Part shown: piece by piece, positions 49,766-59,783 of the stretch
Numbering within the stretch: the stretch's first letter is position 1
How the letters are laid out: every line of letters starts with the position of its first letter
From: Reticulitermes lucifugus
Taxonomy: Eukaryota > Arthropoda > Insecta > Blattodea > Rhinotermitidae
Assembly (NCBI GenBank): GCA_026260175.1
Contig: JAKCWW010002257.1
Span: 1-59,783, forward strand
Direction: 5' to 3'
DNA length: 59,783 nt
The notes under the pieces: generated by a model
Told to the model about the DNA's origin: nothing
Seen by the model: only the letters and a program-made list of their open reading frames with translations
Databases searched by the model: none
Position numbers and translations under genes: made by a program

Positions 49766-51307
49766 TGAGTCCTTCTAATATTTATATTTTTCTTAAATTG
49801 CATTTTTCTACTTTACTGATGTAGACTTTGCTTAGAAGCATTATTTAACCTTGCGGTTTGAGAAGAAACATTATCTTTGATCTTTACGGAAATCGCAGTT
49901 CAGATGTGCCTAGCTTCAGTAACTGCAATTAGTATCAATTTTTATCTGACAAACTATCATTTGAGCGATTCATCTATTTTGCAGTATCAGTTGTTTATCA
50001 AACAATGTCTGAAGGCAGAGTCATTGTCTTAAGGGTCTTCTGCAGACTGAATGGAGATGCGTCAAATTTCTAAGTCTTTCTGACGGGTGCTGGTAAGGAA
50101 GTTTCGATCCATTAAATAATGCTGACACGGTCAGTAATTTGGAAGAATGATGTATCGGTCTGTAGCATTAAACATTCTAAAACGACACGGAAAGTATTTA
50201 TATGAATATACAAATTTGACATTTATAGCTTAATTGTTTTAGCTGACAACTAAGGGCGCCACTTTCTGTCGGCTCTTTTACCATATTCAATTAGCCCACT
50301 ACACCATCTCGCTCACGCCCAGCGGAGTAGAGGAGGGAATCGACGAATGATAGTTGGCAGATATAGTCAGGACTCTGTATTAAATAGTGTGTCATGTTAT
50401 GGCATAACACACCACAGGCTACAGCCCGGAACATGATATACCCGTATCTCGTAACAATATCAGCGTTATTTATTAGAACATAACGTTCAGGCAATGCCCA
50501 ATAGAAGGACACATCAAGTGTTAACGCACCTACATGCGGTTCTGTGGAAGACACTCCAGGCACAAGGTTTTGTTTCAGAAACTGACTGATACATAACCAA
50601 CGTTACAAAATAGTAGATTAATTTCTCAAATGATTCTCTGTTAATAGTATAAATGGGTACATATTACCTTTACTCTATCCAGACAAGTCCGAACTAAAAT
50701 AAGTGCCAGTCTTAAGCTCTGTGTTTCTTCCCGCATCGCGAAATAAAATTTACCTGATCATTAAAGGTTACAAGACTAAGGTACAAAGCTCTAATATAAA
50801 AATATAATTTTTAGAAGTATCTGTATAAACATTTTCAGTAGACTGTTACAATATAGAGCTCTGCGTGTTTAGGAAAATTGGTTATGTACAGCTAAATATA
50901 AAATACGTGGCATGGTTTATTTAAAAGATGTGCTGCATGGAACAGTCAGTATACAGTAGATAAAAGACGTTAGTAATGAGATAGAACCCAAGCAGTTTCA
51001 AAATACTTCTGTCAAGAGTAAAAACCAATAGCTGGAGAATTGATAACAAACCGAAATATGCCTGGCTCGAAATCTGTTGCTGTCTTGTAAGACTGTAGGC
51101 CTAGCCGTGATATCGCGTGATATGTCGATACAGTTCGTTGATAGCGCCTTCTATCAGGCCCTACATTACAAAAAGAAATTGGCTTTTTAACAGGCATAAA
51201 AATTGTGAGGTTTGTAAAGCATTGATTACCTGAAAAGACGTCTCAAATGCAACACGAGTAAGCAAAAAAAGAAAAATGCTGCGAAATGCAAATGGAAATA
51301 ATTAACA
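49766..51307. other. unassigned AT-rich stretch
   Basis: No supported gene. The minus frame at 50291-50563 has no recognisable domain. Confidence 0.5.
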
Positions 51308-51322
51308 TTACATTTATTCTAC

Positions 51323-51493
51323 TCAGCCTCCTGTACAATGGGTACTGGGTCATTCCCGGGGGTAAAGTGGCCGGAGCGTGACGTTGACCACCCACCCCCC
51401 ATCTAGCGCCAAAGTTAAAGAAAGAGAAGGGCTATACCTTTACTCCCCCTCTGGGCCTTCATGGCCTGTTCTAGGGTGAACTTTACCTTTTAC
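51323..51493 (+). repeat. SINE-B, 5'-truncated, with exact 15-bp target-site duplication
   Basis: Closely similar to the copy at 41357: GTACAATGGGTACTGGGTCA, GGCCGGAGCGTGACGTTGAC, CCATCTAGCGCC, CTTTACTCCCCCTCTGGGCC, TTCATGGCCTGTTCTAGGG, ACTTTACCTTTTAC. The duplication TTACATTTATTCTAC is exact at 51308-51322 and 51494-51508. It keeps ten more 5' bases (TCAGCCTCCT) than the 41-kb copy but also lacks the tRNA head. Confidence 0.9.
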
Positions 51494-51508
51494 TTACATT
51501 TATTCTAC

Positions 51509-52026
51509 AGTCCCGTCATCTTTAGGAAGAGCAGCAGCGGCAAAAGGTTATAAGCAATTTGCTGGCTTGTTTCTTCTTCAAACAGTGTTGGGCTTTCCAT
51601 TTCTCCTCTTCGACCTACGGTTTCTATTGTCGATGGGAATCTACGGCTTTTGCCATGAAATTTCTCAACTCGATGTATCTTTAATGCCCTATGATCACGA
51701 CTGTTTTATTAGGATATAATTTCATGGGAAATTTTTAATTTTCTGGTGTACGTTTAGGAACTAATTTTATTCGTGTCTGGGGTATTGGTTAAAATTGTAA
51801 TGACAGCGATGACGATACCGAAAATTAATACTCGTATTATTAAAAACTTACAACTTCAATAAGCGCAGCCATTTCCGAAAATCTAGTAGTCACTTAGTAA
51901 AAAAATAGCCATCATTTATTGAATCCATAAAGTAAGAAGATTCTTATAGTATTGCATATAACCGTGTATTTTTTACACAAAGTTAGTAATTAAACCGACA
52001 AATACACTTTGGGGAGTAACCCCTAA
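51509..52026. other. unassigned stretch
   Basis: No recognisable feature. Confidence 0.4.
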
Positions 52027-52413
52027 CTGTCCACAATTTCCCTGCCACATATTTCGGCCTCTCGTGGACCATTATTAAGGCGTATCACTTAATCACAAAG
52101 AGAAGTTACAAAGATATAATACTGCATATATCATAGAATCAAGCAGGCATGACTGGTTCATATTTTCGAAAATAAAATAGAGAAGTTACTTAAGGTTAAT
52201 GCGACCATATGGTTTAACAAAGTAGCAAATTGAATAACTTAACATGGAACTATATTCAAACCAAAATTAGTGGTAGTAATCGAAAATGAAAATACTAAAA
52301 ATAAATTCAAAATTAGTTTTAAGATATACGCAATATTTTATCTTTGTAATTTCATATCCCTTGATAAAGGAACAGGAGGGACCAAAATGTGTAACAGGTA
52401 AATTGTAGACAGC
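52027..52413. repeat. inverted pair of Penelope-like termini
   Basis: Left arm 52027-52134 (minus sense) and right arm 52321-52413 (plus sense) are diverged copies of one sequence: an AAGATAT..GCAATAT-like start, ATCTTTGTAA, a TTGATAA/TTAATAA-containing hairpin, CGAAATATGTGG or CAAAATGTGTAA, then AAATTGTGGACAG or AAATTGTAGACAG. The spacer is about 185 bp and AT-rich. Both hairpins follow the TGANNA-stem-GAAA plan in worn form. Inverted partial copies are a known habit of Penelope-like elements; the assignment is inferred. Confidence 0.5.
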
Positions 52414-52441
52414 AGTTGTTCTGCAGTAAAGGGCATTTGTT

Positions 52442-52723
52442 TTCATTTCATTGAAGGGACCCGCAGCAGATGCTATGGACGCACCGCAGCATTGGAAGCT
52501 TATTGTGCAACCCTATGAGGAAGATGTTGAGTTTTTTCTGCTTTTCCATTTTAATGGAGCACCGGTGGAATGAAATTGACTGTGGAAAACCGAAGTACTC
52601 GGGGATAAACCTGTCCCAGTGCCACTCTGTCCACCACAAATGCCACATGAACCGACCCGGGATCGAACCCGACCCTCCGTGGTGAGAGGCCGGCGACTAA
52701 CCGCCTAAGCCATGGCACGGCCT
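52442..52723 (-). repeat. SINE-A, full length, with exact 13-bp target-site duplication
   Basis: On the minus strand: GGCCGTGCCATGGCTTAGGC, GGTTAGTCGCCGGCCTCTC, B box GGGTTCGATCCCGGG, TCATGTGGCATTTGTGGTGG, GAGTGGCACTGGGACAGG, CCCGAGTACTTCGGTTTTCC, CATTCCACCGGTGCTCC, GGGTTGCACAATAAGC, GCATCTGCTGCGGG. AAGGGCATTTGTT flanks it exactly at 52429-52441 and 52724-52736. Intact boxes and duplication make this one of the younger insertions here. Confidence 0.92.
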
Positions 52724-52755
52724 AAGGGCATTTGTTAGTTTAACTAATCAGAGTT

Positions 52756-53025
52756 AGGGCCGTGCCATGGCTTAGGCGGTTAGTCCCCGGCCTCTCACCA
52801 CGGAGCCCCGGGTTCGATCCCGGGTCAGTCAATGTGGGATTTGTGGTGGACAGAGTGGCACTGGGACAGGTTTTTCCCCCAGTACTTCGGTTTTCCTCTA
52901 TCAATTACATTCTACTGGTGCTTCATTACTTGGAAAAATGAAAAAAAAACTGATAATTTTCATTACAGGGTTGTACAAGTAGCCTTAAGGCTGCTGTGCG
53001 TCCGTAGCATCTGCTGCGGCGTCCT
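52756..53025 (+). repeat. SINE-A, full length, head to head with its neighbour
   Basis: GGGCCGTGCCATGGCTTAGG, GCGGTTAGTCCCCGGCCTC, B box GGTTCGATCCCGGG, TCAATGTGGGATTTGTGGTG, GAGTGGCACTGGGACAGG, CCCAGTACTTCGGTTTTCC, CATTCTACTGGTGCTTC, GGGTTGTACAAGTAGCC, TTAAGGCTGCTGTGCG, GTAGCATCTGCTGCGG. Only about 32 bp separate it from the opposite-facing copy, so the pair forms a large imperfect inverted repeat. No clear target-site duplication of its own. Confidence 0.9.
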
Positions 53026-53173
53026 TCTCCACAAAAAAGGGAGTTTATCGATAACAGTCCATATACTTAAGAAAGGTCTTTAATAAATTGAAATCGCACT
53101 AGCTAAATCATACTTTATGGCATTCGAGAAGCAGGCGAAAAAATTTGAAAGAATCATCCAATAAAACCAAGAA

Positions 53174-53685
53174 TGTATATATATGTATGTATGTATGTGT
53201 GTGTGTTCAGGTGCGTACGTGCTTATGTATGTATATATGTATGTATGTACGTATGATTTTATGTATGTATATGTGTTCAGGTACGTATGCATGTACGTAT
53301 GTATGTATTTATGTATGTATGTATGTATGTAGGTATGTATGTACGTATGTATGTATGTACGTAAGTATGTATGTACGCATGTACGTATGTATGTATGTAC
53401 GTATGTATGTAGGTATTATGTACGTATGTATGTACGTACGTACGTATATATGTATGTGTATTTAGGTACGTACGTACGTATGTATGTATGTATGTATGTA
53501 TGTATGTACGTATGTATGTATGTATATAGGTATGTATGTGTATACACGTATGTATGTATGTATGTATGTATGTTTGTATGTGTGTATGTACGTATGTATA
53601 TGTATATACGTGCATATATTTATGTATATATGCAAGCACCCACGAATGTATTTATGTATGTAGGTATATATGTATATAGGTAAGA
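53174..53685. repeat. long TATG-type tetranucleotide microsatellite
   Basis: About 510 bp of GTATGTATGTATG interrupted by ACGT, TGTG and TATA variants. A tetranucleotide repeat reads without stops on both strands as YVCMYV or HTYIHT, giving frames of 106-120 codons that are not genes. Confidence 0.95.
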
Positions 53686-53989
53686 CTTCTCATAGTAGTC
53701 TGAAAATGTGGAAGCATATTGCATTATATAACCAATCAAATGAGTAACAAAACTTCGTGTTTCATGCCTGTCGTTGAGTACTGGATAGTTACTAACTGGT
53801 CGTTCATTCTATTTCGTATCTTCACAAAATACCCTTAAAGTTAAATTTTAATATTACCCTCCAAAGCATGTTTTTATCATTGTCTTTGTCTTTTATTTAA
53901 ATATTGTGACCAAATTAAATCGAGTATTGCCATGGCAAAAGGAGCATTCAAGAAGCAGAAGGCTCTTTTTGACAGCAAATTGTACTTAA

Positions 53990-54420
53990 ATTTAGGGAAG
54001 AATCTAGTAAAGTGCTACATTTTGAACATAGCTTTGTATTGTGCTAAACATGGACACTTCGGATAACTACCTGGAAAGTTTTAAAATATGGTGCTGGAGA
54101 AGGACGGAGAAGAACATTTGGACTGATCGTGTGAGAAATGAAGAAGTATTACACAGAATCAGGGAGGAGAAGAATATCCTACACATCATTGATAACATCT
54201 TGCGTATAAACTGCCTTCTAAAACACCTTATTGAAGAAAAGATAGAAGGATGGATAGAAGTGAAGGGGGGATGAGGTAGAAGACTTAAGCAGCTACTAGT
54301 GGTCATAAGGAAACAAGAGAATACTGAAAAATGAAAGAGGAAGCAGTAGAGTGCACGCTGTGGAGAACTCGCCTTGGAAGAGGTTATGGACCTGTCTTAC
54401 GACGGACTACGGAATGAATG
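53990..54420 (+). pseudogene. LINE-B C-terminal relic
   Basis: DNYLESFKIWCWRRTEKNIW, TDRVRNEEVLHRIREEKNIL, ILRINCLLKHLIEEKIEGWI, then RRLKQLLVVIRKQENTEK, and finally a LWRTRLGRGYGPVLRRTTE-like end near 54415. This is the C-terminal region of a non-LTR retrotransposon ORF, the same family as 49.4-49.8 kb. About ten residues expected between NILH and ILRR (KRRKANWIGH-like) are deleted. Stops follow the GG at 54272. The 5' end is truncated. Confidence 0.85.
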
Positions 54421-55180
54421 AATTGCGACCAAATTTGCTATTCAGTAAAACTTATTCTCAGCGTACAAGTTTTTGTTTCTCACACTGAGAGAACAAATTT
54501 CGCATATTATGTTTATTAAATGTATTGCACGCTGTTTGTATTATTGTGCATTTACCAGTATCATTGGCGGATGAGAAAGTAAGTAATAAAACATATTCTC
54601 TGAAGTATCGATTCCGTCAGCACTGCTGTTCTTTGCATCTACAGACGTGGTGCCACCGCTGGAAAGCCCGAGTATTACGATCAAGTTCGTACTGATTTTA
54701 AGCTTTTCCTGCCATCTATACTGTGCAGTGGAAGCACGTACATGACCAGATAGCGAAGGAGGAGAGATGGTGGCATTGAATGTTCATGTTGGCAATTCTG
54801 TGTAGCGTTTGAAAATGGGAAAATAGCATGGTGTTAATTATAATTTGTGAGTATTGTTATTTACTTGGATCACTTCATTAGCAAGAAAGGTGTGCTTCAG
54901 AAATATGTGGTACAAGTTTATGAGATTTCTTCATTCAAATATGAATTCGAACATGTACAACGCCATACATAGATATCACAGAATTGGAGTCCCATTGTGT
55001 TACTATGTTCACAGGAATTGTGTTTAGAATTCCCTTTTCCGTTGTCTGTTATTGTATTTTATAGAAGCAAAAAAATAATAAAGAGGTTTGCTGATTTATT
55101 TATAAGACGTTCTGTATCTTTTATTAAGATCTCAATTTACTGAACAAGTCTTGTGCGATCCAAAATAACTACTTCTTTGT
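54421..55180. other. unassigned stretch
   Basis: No recognisable coding sequence. G content on the plus strand begins to rise after about 54600. Confidence 0.4.
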
Positions 55181-55373
55181 CACCAGTTTCCACCGTCGTC
55201 CTCTGCTGCTCAGATGGCGTATAACATACTTTCGTGGTTGGCACAGTGTAAGTGGCTGTTGTCGTATTGAGGTAATAACAGTACGTTGTAAAGAGTTGAT
55301 GGTCAGTTGCAGGTTGTTCTGTTCCGTTACATGATATCTCAGCACATATATCTGTACTATATTACGGCTGCAG
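55181..55373 (+). other. possible leader exon of a plus-strand host gene
   Basis: A comparatively GC-richer patch ends in GGCTGCAG|GTAAGGT (junction at 55373/55374), a good splice-donor match. A second donor-like CAGT|GTAAGT lies at 55247/55248. The ATG at 55214 opens only 18 codons. The downstream 1.5 kb has intron-like G+T skew. No acceptor, promoter or coding exon can be tied to it, so this stays a suggestion. Confidence 0.2.
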
Positions 55374-57229
55374 GTAAGGTAGCTTTTTAAATATTATAAT
55401 TGTAATTCGCATTCATGAATACTCCATAAATTTGACGTAGGTCGCCATCTTTGCCCGTGTATTTTCGTTAATATAAATCCGACACCATCCTATAAAATTG
55501 AAGTTAGTTTAAATATTGATGATTAATGGATGCATTAGAATAAGGCACTGAATATAATGTAGGCACGTATATTCTTATATAATATGTTTTGAAATGTTGA
55601 CGTTTGTGCTCTAACCAAAGGCAAATCTTCATCAATTTACTTACTATACTTTATTGCTACCGAGATGAATAACAGTGGGACTTTTATGGGACGTTTTAGG
55701 TCAGACACGTAATCGGATTTGAATAAATGTAGAGAAAGTATTCTGTGTAAAGGATAATTCGGATAATTTTAATGCACAGACCGTTGTCAGAATGTGATAA
55801 TGCAGGCGGGATATTAACCTTTTTTTTCTGTTGTGAAATCATAGGGTCGTTATGGACTGTTGCTGGTCATTTAATATTGTAACTGGAAGGCTTTCTGAGG
55901 TATCTCATTACGTAAAATACCAGTTTTGCATGTGGAAGTTTACCACTTTCATCTAGGTTAAGAACATGTGCATGAATGTGTTAGGTTGGGGTAGCTGGTT
56001 TATTGAAAATTGCTAAATTATTTATAGGCAAGTTGTTTTTAGTGTGTGCTGAATTGTATTATTATTTAAGGTCCAAATATTTCCTGTTAGGGTTGCAAGA
56101 AGCAAGTAGGTGTTTTTTAGTGGTACAGTATGAGATGTAGAGTTCATGTAGTGTTTGAATTTAGGGGGATTATTTTCCCTTTGGATAGTTTTTGCTGGCC
56201 GTGATGAGTCAGAATGTCATGTGCCCATTATCTGTAGTTTAAGTAAGCAAAGAAATAACAGTACACAGGTTCTGAAATGGCTTAGTTTTTTGTTTCCTTA
56301 GTATTTGGTCCATAGAACTAAGACTGTGATAGTCACTTTATTGGAGCAGTGTGAACCTACATTTTTGATAGTTGAAGTTTCTGAGTTTATATTAAATGCT
56401 CTCCATTTTTAGTCTTGTGGATGTTCTATGTATTAGATGTTGGGAATATGTGTAGGTTTTTAATGCAAGTGTTCTACTTATTTGTCAGCTTTTATTCATT
56501 GCACCCCATACAGCATGTTTGTGTGTGTGTTTTAAATGGGTCATTCCATGTGAAATGAGCACAGCTGTCAACATGACCTCCTAATTTATGTGAAAATTGA
56601 AGAGTTATTATTTATCATAGGTGTAAGGATCCATGCCAGTTTTGTGCACTCCAGTTGTAAATTTTGAAATGGCAGTGAGGCAGAATTTCAGGAATTTTAG
56701 GCACTAGTTATTGCCTCATAATGGTCATAAGTCTGGCCATGTTAGGCCTAGAGACCTAAATCAAAGTATTCTGAAAAGCCAGTTACATTGATATATGGTA
56801 TATGTTTATTGCTGAGGGTGAAGTTGTAAAGATCAACCACTTGACCTTGGACTTTGAATTGTTAAAAATTTGGAGCTTTAATCCCCCCTTCCCCAGAGAG
56901 AACATGTTTCATAGGCCATTCAGTATTCTAGTAGTGCTCTGGATTTTAGCTTGGGACCCATTGTGATCAGTAGCTATAAATTGTTGTGCAACAGGTCAAA
57001 AAAATATTTATGTAAGGCTACAGAAAACACCTGCCATTTGTTGGGTTTGTGTTCTTAAAGAACCATGTGAGCTGTGAAACCACAATGCATGAAGCATAAA
57101 ACTCAAAAAAATTGGGTTAAGGGAACAAAAGAAACAATATAATGTATAACATGATGACAAACGTGCAAAAGTTTATGTTGATGTTTAATGGAATGATGTC
57201 AGTGTTCTTAGTTGAATGTTGCGAGGGTG
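55374..57229 (+). other. G+T-skewed unassigned region
   Basis: From about 55560 to 57000 the plus strand has far more G than C and more T than A (for instance 56401-56460 has about 15 G and 5 C). Such skew is typical of transcribed introns or 3' UTRs. No coding frames of note. Confidence 0.5.
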
Positions 57230-57790
57230 ATCGGACAACATAGGGTGCATGGTAGAGGGGAAGACAGAAGACTTTGTGAAGAGAGGTGATCTACAGTTGC
57301 TGTGCCTTGTTTTCCATGTCCTTATATACCTGCGCTTATATGGTGTCATGAGCGTCTGCATTTTGTGCTTCGGTTTCATTGTGCCTGTCTTGTTTATCTG
57401 GTCCTCCAAGCACTCTGATCTCTTGAAGGTTCTCAGTTAACTCAGCAACATGAGAGTCGAGACCTTGGATGTCAGCCTCATCAACATATGAGAATCCTTA
57501 TCCTGGAACTTTAGGAGCTAACACAAGGATGTACATCCAGCCATACATACACTGACCTTTCCATCATTTTGAGGAAGGGTCACAGTGATTTACACAAGAC
57601 ATTTTTGCATTTAATGGAGCACTGGCCTTAATGCTTACCTTCATCTTACCTTCATTTTTCTTGATGAAGCAAGTCATTGATTCGTTTACACCATAATGAC
57701 ATCTGACCACAGCAGTGCTTGTTCCCATGTTCCACGTGTCCCACACCTCCACTTTCTCAATGAGAGGTCACTTTCCTTTTCTTTTTATTC
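57230..57790 (-). pseudogene. Tigger/pogo-type transposase relic with internal deletion
   Basis: On the minus strand across frames: KRKVTSH, EKVEVWDTWNMGTSTAVV, HYGVNESMTCFIKKNEGKM, SAPLNAKMSCV, KMMERSVYVWLD, then VDEADIQGLDSHVAELTENL. The first parts match the Tigger/jerky N-terminal CENP-B-like HTH (STAVVRHYGVNEST..IKKNE.KIR) and the start of the second HTH (KME.AL..WL). The last part resembles the protein's C-terminal end (DEAD..ELLDSH..ELTNE.L). The whole DDE domain between them is missing, so this is a deletion derivative that could not move on its own. The boundary at the left end is uncertain. Confidence 0.65.
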
Positions 57791-59361
57791 TGAGTTTAGT
57801 CACCCTTTCCGTACATAATTAAAACAAGGCAACAGACATAAAAATTGTCAAAGTACATTGTATTGCACAATATGTAGGCTGGTATTGAGTGAGGCAGGCA
57901 AGCAGATGTCGTGTCATGTATTACTACGTGCATTATGCAAGCATAACTACAAATAAGCAAAACCATGATGTGCAAACCAGCAGATGAAGTGGGTCTGCTG
58001 TAATTATAAATTGTTGCTTTAGTCATGTTGTTAAATGCACTGCTACCTCTGTAGATGATTTTCTGTCAGTGCTTGCCACAAGCTGACTTGGTTAACTGTT
58101 TCATGCCGGAATTAAATGCCTGGGGCATGCTGAAAAAGAAACTTAAATGGCCATCATTATTGTGCATGTTACTGATCATGACATAGGCCACTTATGCCGC
58201 ACACTGAATGTCAGTTGAGGTCAGTGTTCAATGCAAAGGGGTTGACATCATTCATTGCATGTGTATGCCTCATTGGGTTTCTTTTGTCCACTTTCACTGG
58301 AACTACCGTGTCTGGATGTAAAAGATAAACAAGATGGTGATGGACCATGGAGGTGAAGGAAAGCTGTTTTCACTTCATTTGTGTTCTCATCAACAGGCAG
58401 CATACATCCTAACTAACATAAGGACTGACTGACACATGTAGCAAATGCAGTATAAGTCTTTTAATTGCATACATAGCTTTTGTGTGAGACATGAAGCTAA
58501 TAGCTCCTCAGTAGTAGACTGATGAGGCAGAAAAAATTTTCTAGTAAAACACCATTCCTGATTAGCAGAAACGTTGTGAAAGGATTTTGCTGATGGCCTG
58601 GGTGTTGAAAATCTTTCTAATAATGTTTTCTTTTTCATCTTTTTCCTCAAAGACTTGCATGCATTCTTATGAGAAATAATGAAGAAATCCCACTCTCCTG
58701 ACACTTTTGAAGTCCTCTTGATGCAATGTGAGTTTGAAATTTTTTTGGTTTTCTTGTTGAGCTACAGAAAGATCAGAGAAATATATTGTCTTTTTTACTG
58801 ATTAATATTTTCCTTAAACTGTAACAGATGAAAAGAACAATGCTGTGCCATTAAATGTATGTATATCCTGTTCGTCCGAAAGGGAAAAGTCCTGCAGTAG
58901 GCTTTAAATTGAACATTCCTCCAGCCACGTCAGAAATGAGATATAAAAGGCTGTACACTAAGGGTTAAGAAAAGTCGCTAAGTGTCACTGGAAAGGATGA
59001 TCTGAAAGTGTACCATGCGTTAGGCAGTCTGAAATAACTGTTACATTTTCATTAGTGGGTATCTGCAGCAGAAATGTCCACTTTAACCCTTTGAATATTG
59101 ATGTTCATATAATTGTAACTTCTGTTCCTAGCACTGTAAAGATTAGGCAGTCAGTGCTCAGTATGGAAGTAATTGTTATTTATTTTGATAACTATACAAT
59201 ACACATAAATACAGTGTGTGGACAAAATGCAGTGCATAATGCAGGTGGTTCATATAGTTACCACTAGGCTTTTTGTGGTTAAAGTAAATTGCCAAGGGCT
59301 GAATTGTTGCCCAAGCATTAGGCCAGTGGTGTGAATGAGCTTTATCTTGCAAATAAAGGTA
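57791..59361. other. unassigned stretch
   Basis: The minus-strand frame 58390-58704 (104 codons, KKKTLLERFSTPRPSAKSF near its middle) is the longest. I see no domain or gene structure around it. Could be further transposon debris or nothing. Confidence 0.4.
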
Positions 59362-59783
59362 GATAATAAATCCTTTGAAAGGATGGAACAGTTTAAATAT
59401 TTGGGAACAGCTCTGATGAATCGAAATTCCATTCAGGAAGAAATTAAGAGCAGTTTGAAGTCGGGGAATGCTTGTTATCATTTGGTGTAGGATCTTCTGT
59501 CTTCCAGTTTGCTATCCAAAAATACAAAGATGAAGATATACAGAACTATAATTTTGCCTGTTGTTTTGTATGGGTGTGAAACTTGGTGCCTCACACTGAG
59601 GGAGGAACACGGGCTGAGGGTGTTCGAGAATAGGGTGCTGAGGAGGATATTTGGGCCTAAGAGGGACGAGGTGATGGGGGAGTGGAGAAGACTACATAAT
59701 GAGGAACTTATTGATCTATACCCATCACCAAATATTATTTGGGTGATCAAATCAAGAAGAATGAGGTGGGCGGGGCATGTAGC
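59362..59783 (+). pseudogene. LINE-A C-terminal tail, best preserved copy, cut by window edge
   Basis: One frame runs from 59362 to the edge with a single stop (TAG at 59488-59490, probably from CAG). Order: NKSFERMEQFKYLGTALM, SSLKSGNACYHL, LLSSSLLSKNTKMKIYRT, IILPVVLYGCETWCLTLREE, HGLRVFENRVLRRIFGPKRD, EWRRLHNEELIDLYPSPN, RRMRWAGHV. This is the region after the polymerase core of an RTE/Jockey-like endonuclease-reverse transcriptase ORF. It serves as the reference for the LINE-A relics in this window. Upstream of 59362 the similarity stops, which suggests 5' truncation on insertion. Whether the last part is intact lies outside the window. Confidence 0.88.

Noticed and set aside
53145..53683. 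Open frames of 106-120 codons on both strands (YVCMYV / HTYIHT)
   Set aside because: Direct translations of the TATG microsatellite, which contains no stop in several frames.
53840..53880. Possible minus-strand LINE-A scrap (EGNIKI)
   Set aside because: Only six or seven residues match, within what AT-rich chance would give.
58390..58704. 104-codon minus-strand frame with KKKTLLERFSTPRPSAKSF
   Set aside because: Resembles transposon C-terminal wording only loosely. No domain and no consistent continuation.

Overview
This window looks like AT-rich, repeat-filled nuclear DNA from an insect. There is no operon, no ribosomal RNA and no intact host protein gene that I can recognise. Almost everything that can be named is a transposable element or its relic, separated by long AT-rich stretches that are stop-dense in all frames. 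The mix of mariner, Tigger/pogo and hAT DNA transposons, two non-LTR retrotransposon tails, tRNA-headed SINEs and Penelope-like termini suggests a large hemimetabolous insect genome. A cockroach or termite is my best guess (inference, not proven). One ambiguous base (N) occurs near 28025.

Layout: 1-440 holds the start of a mariner transposase gene running off the left edge, its terminal end, and an adjacent palindromic MITE. 1.5-11 kb holds scattered SINE copies and relics of the LINE-A tail. 11.52-11.77 kb is a 110-bp-arm inverted repeat with a hammerhead-like core in each arm. 15.0 and 19.2 kb carry two copies of an unnamed 350-bp repeat, with a hAT transposase relic at 18.1-18.6 kb. 20-27 kb is mostly featureless apart from two more hammerhead-like termini. 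27.9-32.7 kb is SINE-rich. 33.0-34.3 kb is a full-length decayed mariner. 34.6-36.6 kb has three LINE-A relics and a (TA)n-palindrome. 37.7-45.7 kb has SINEs and a 77-bp x 4 tandem repeat. 49-54.4 kb has two LINE-B relics, a second inverted pair of Penelope-like termini, two SINE-A copies head to head, and a 500-bp TATG microsatellite. 55-59.3 kb shows strong G+T strand skew and a deleted Tigger. The right edge cuts a fairly young LINE-A tail.

No genes here work together as a pathway. The DNA transposons are dead or cut by the window. The LINEs are 5'-truncated to their last 50-200 codons. The SINEs are non-autonomous, and two of them keep exact target-site duplications. The most unusual material is the recurring hammerhead-like, Penelope-type terminal motif (seen at six loci, twice as an inverted pair) and the unassigned 350-bp repeat.
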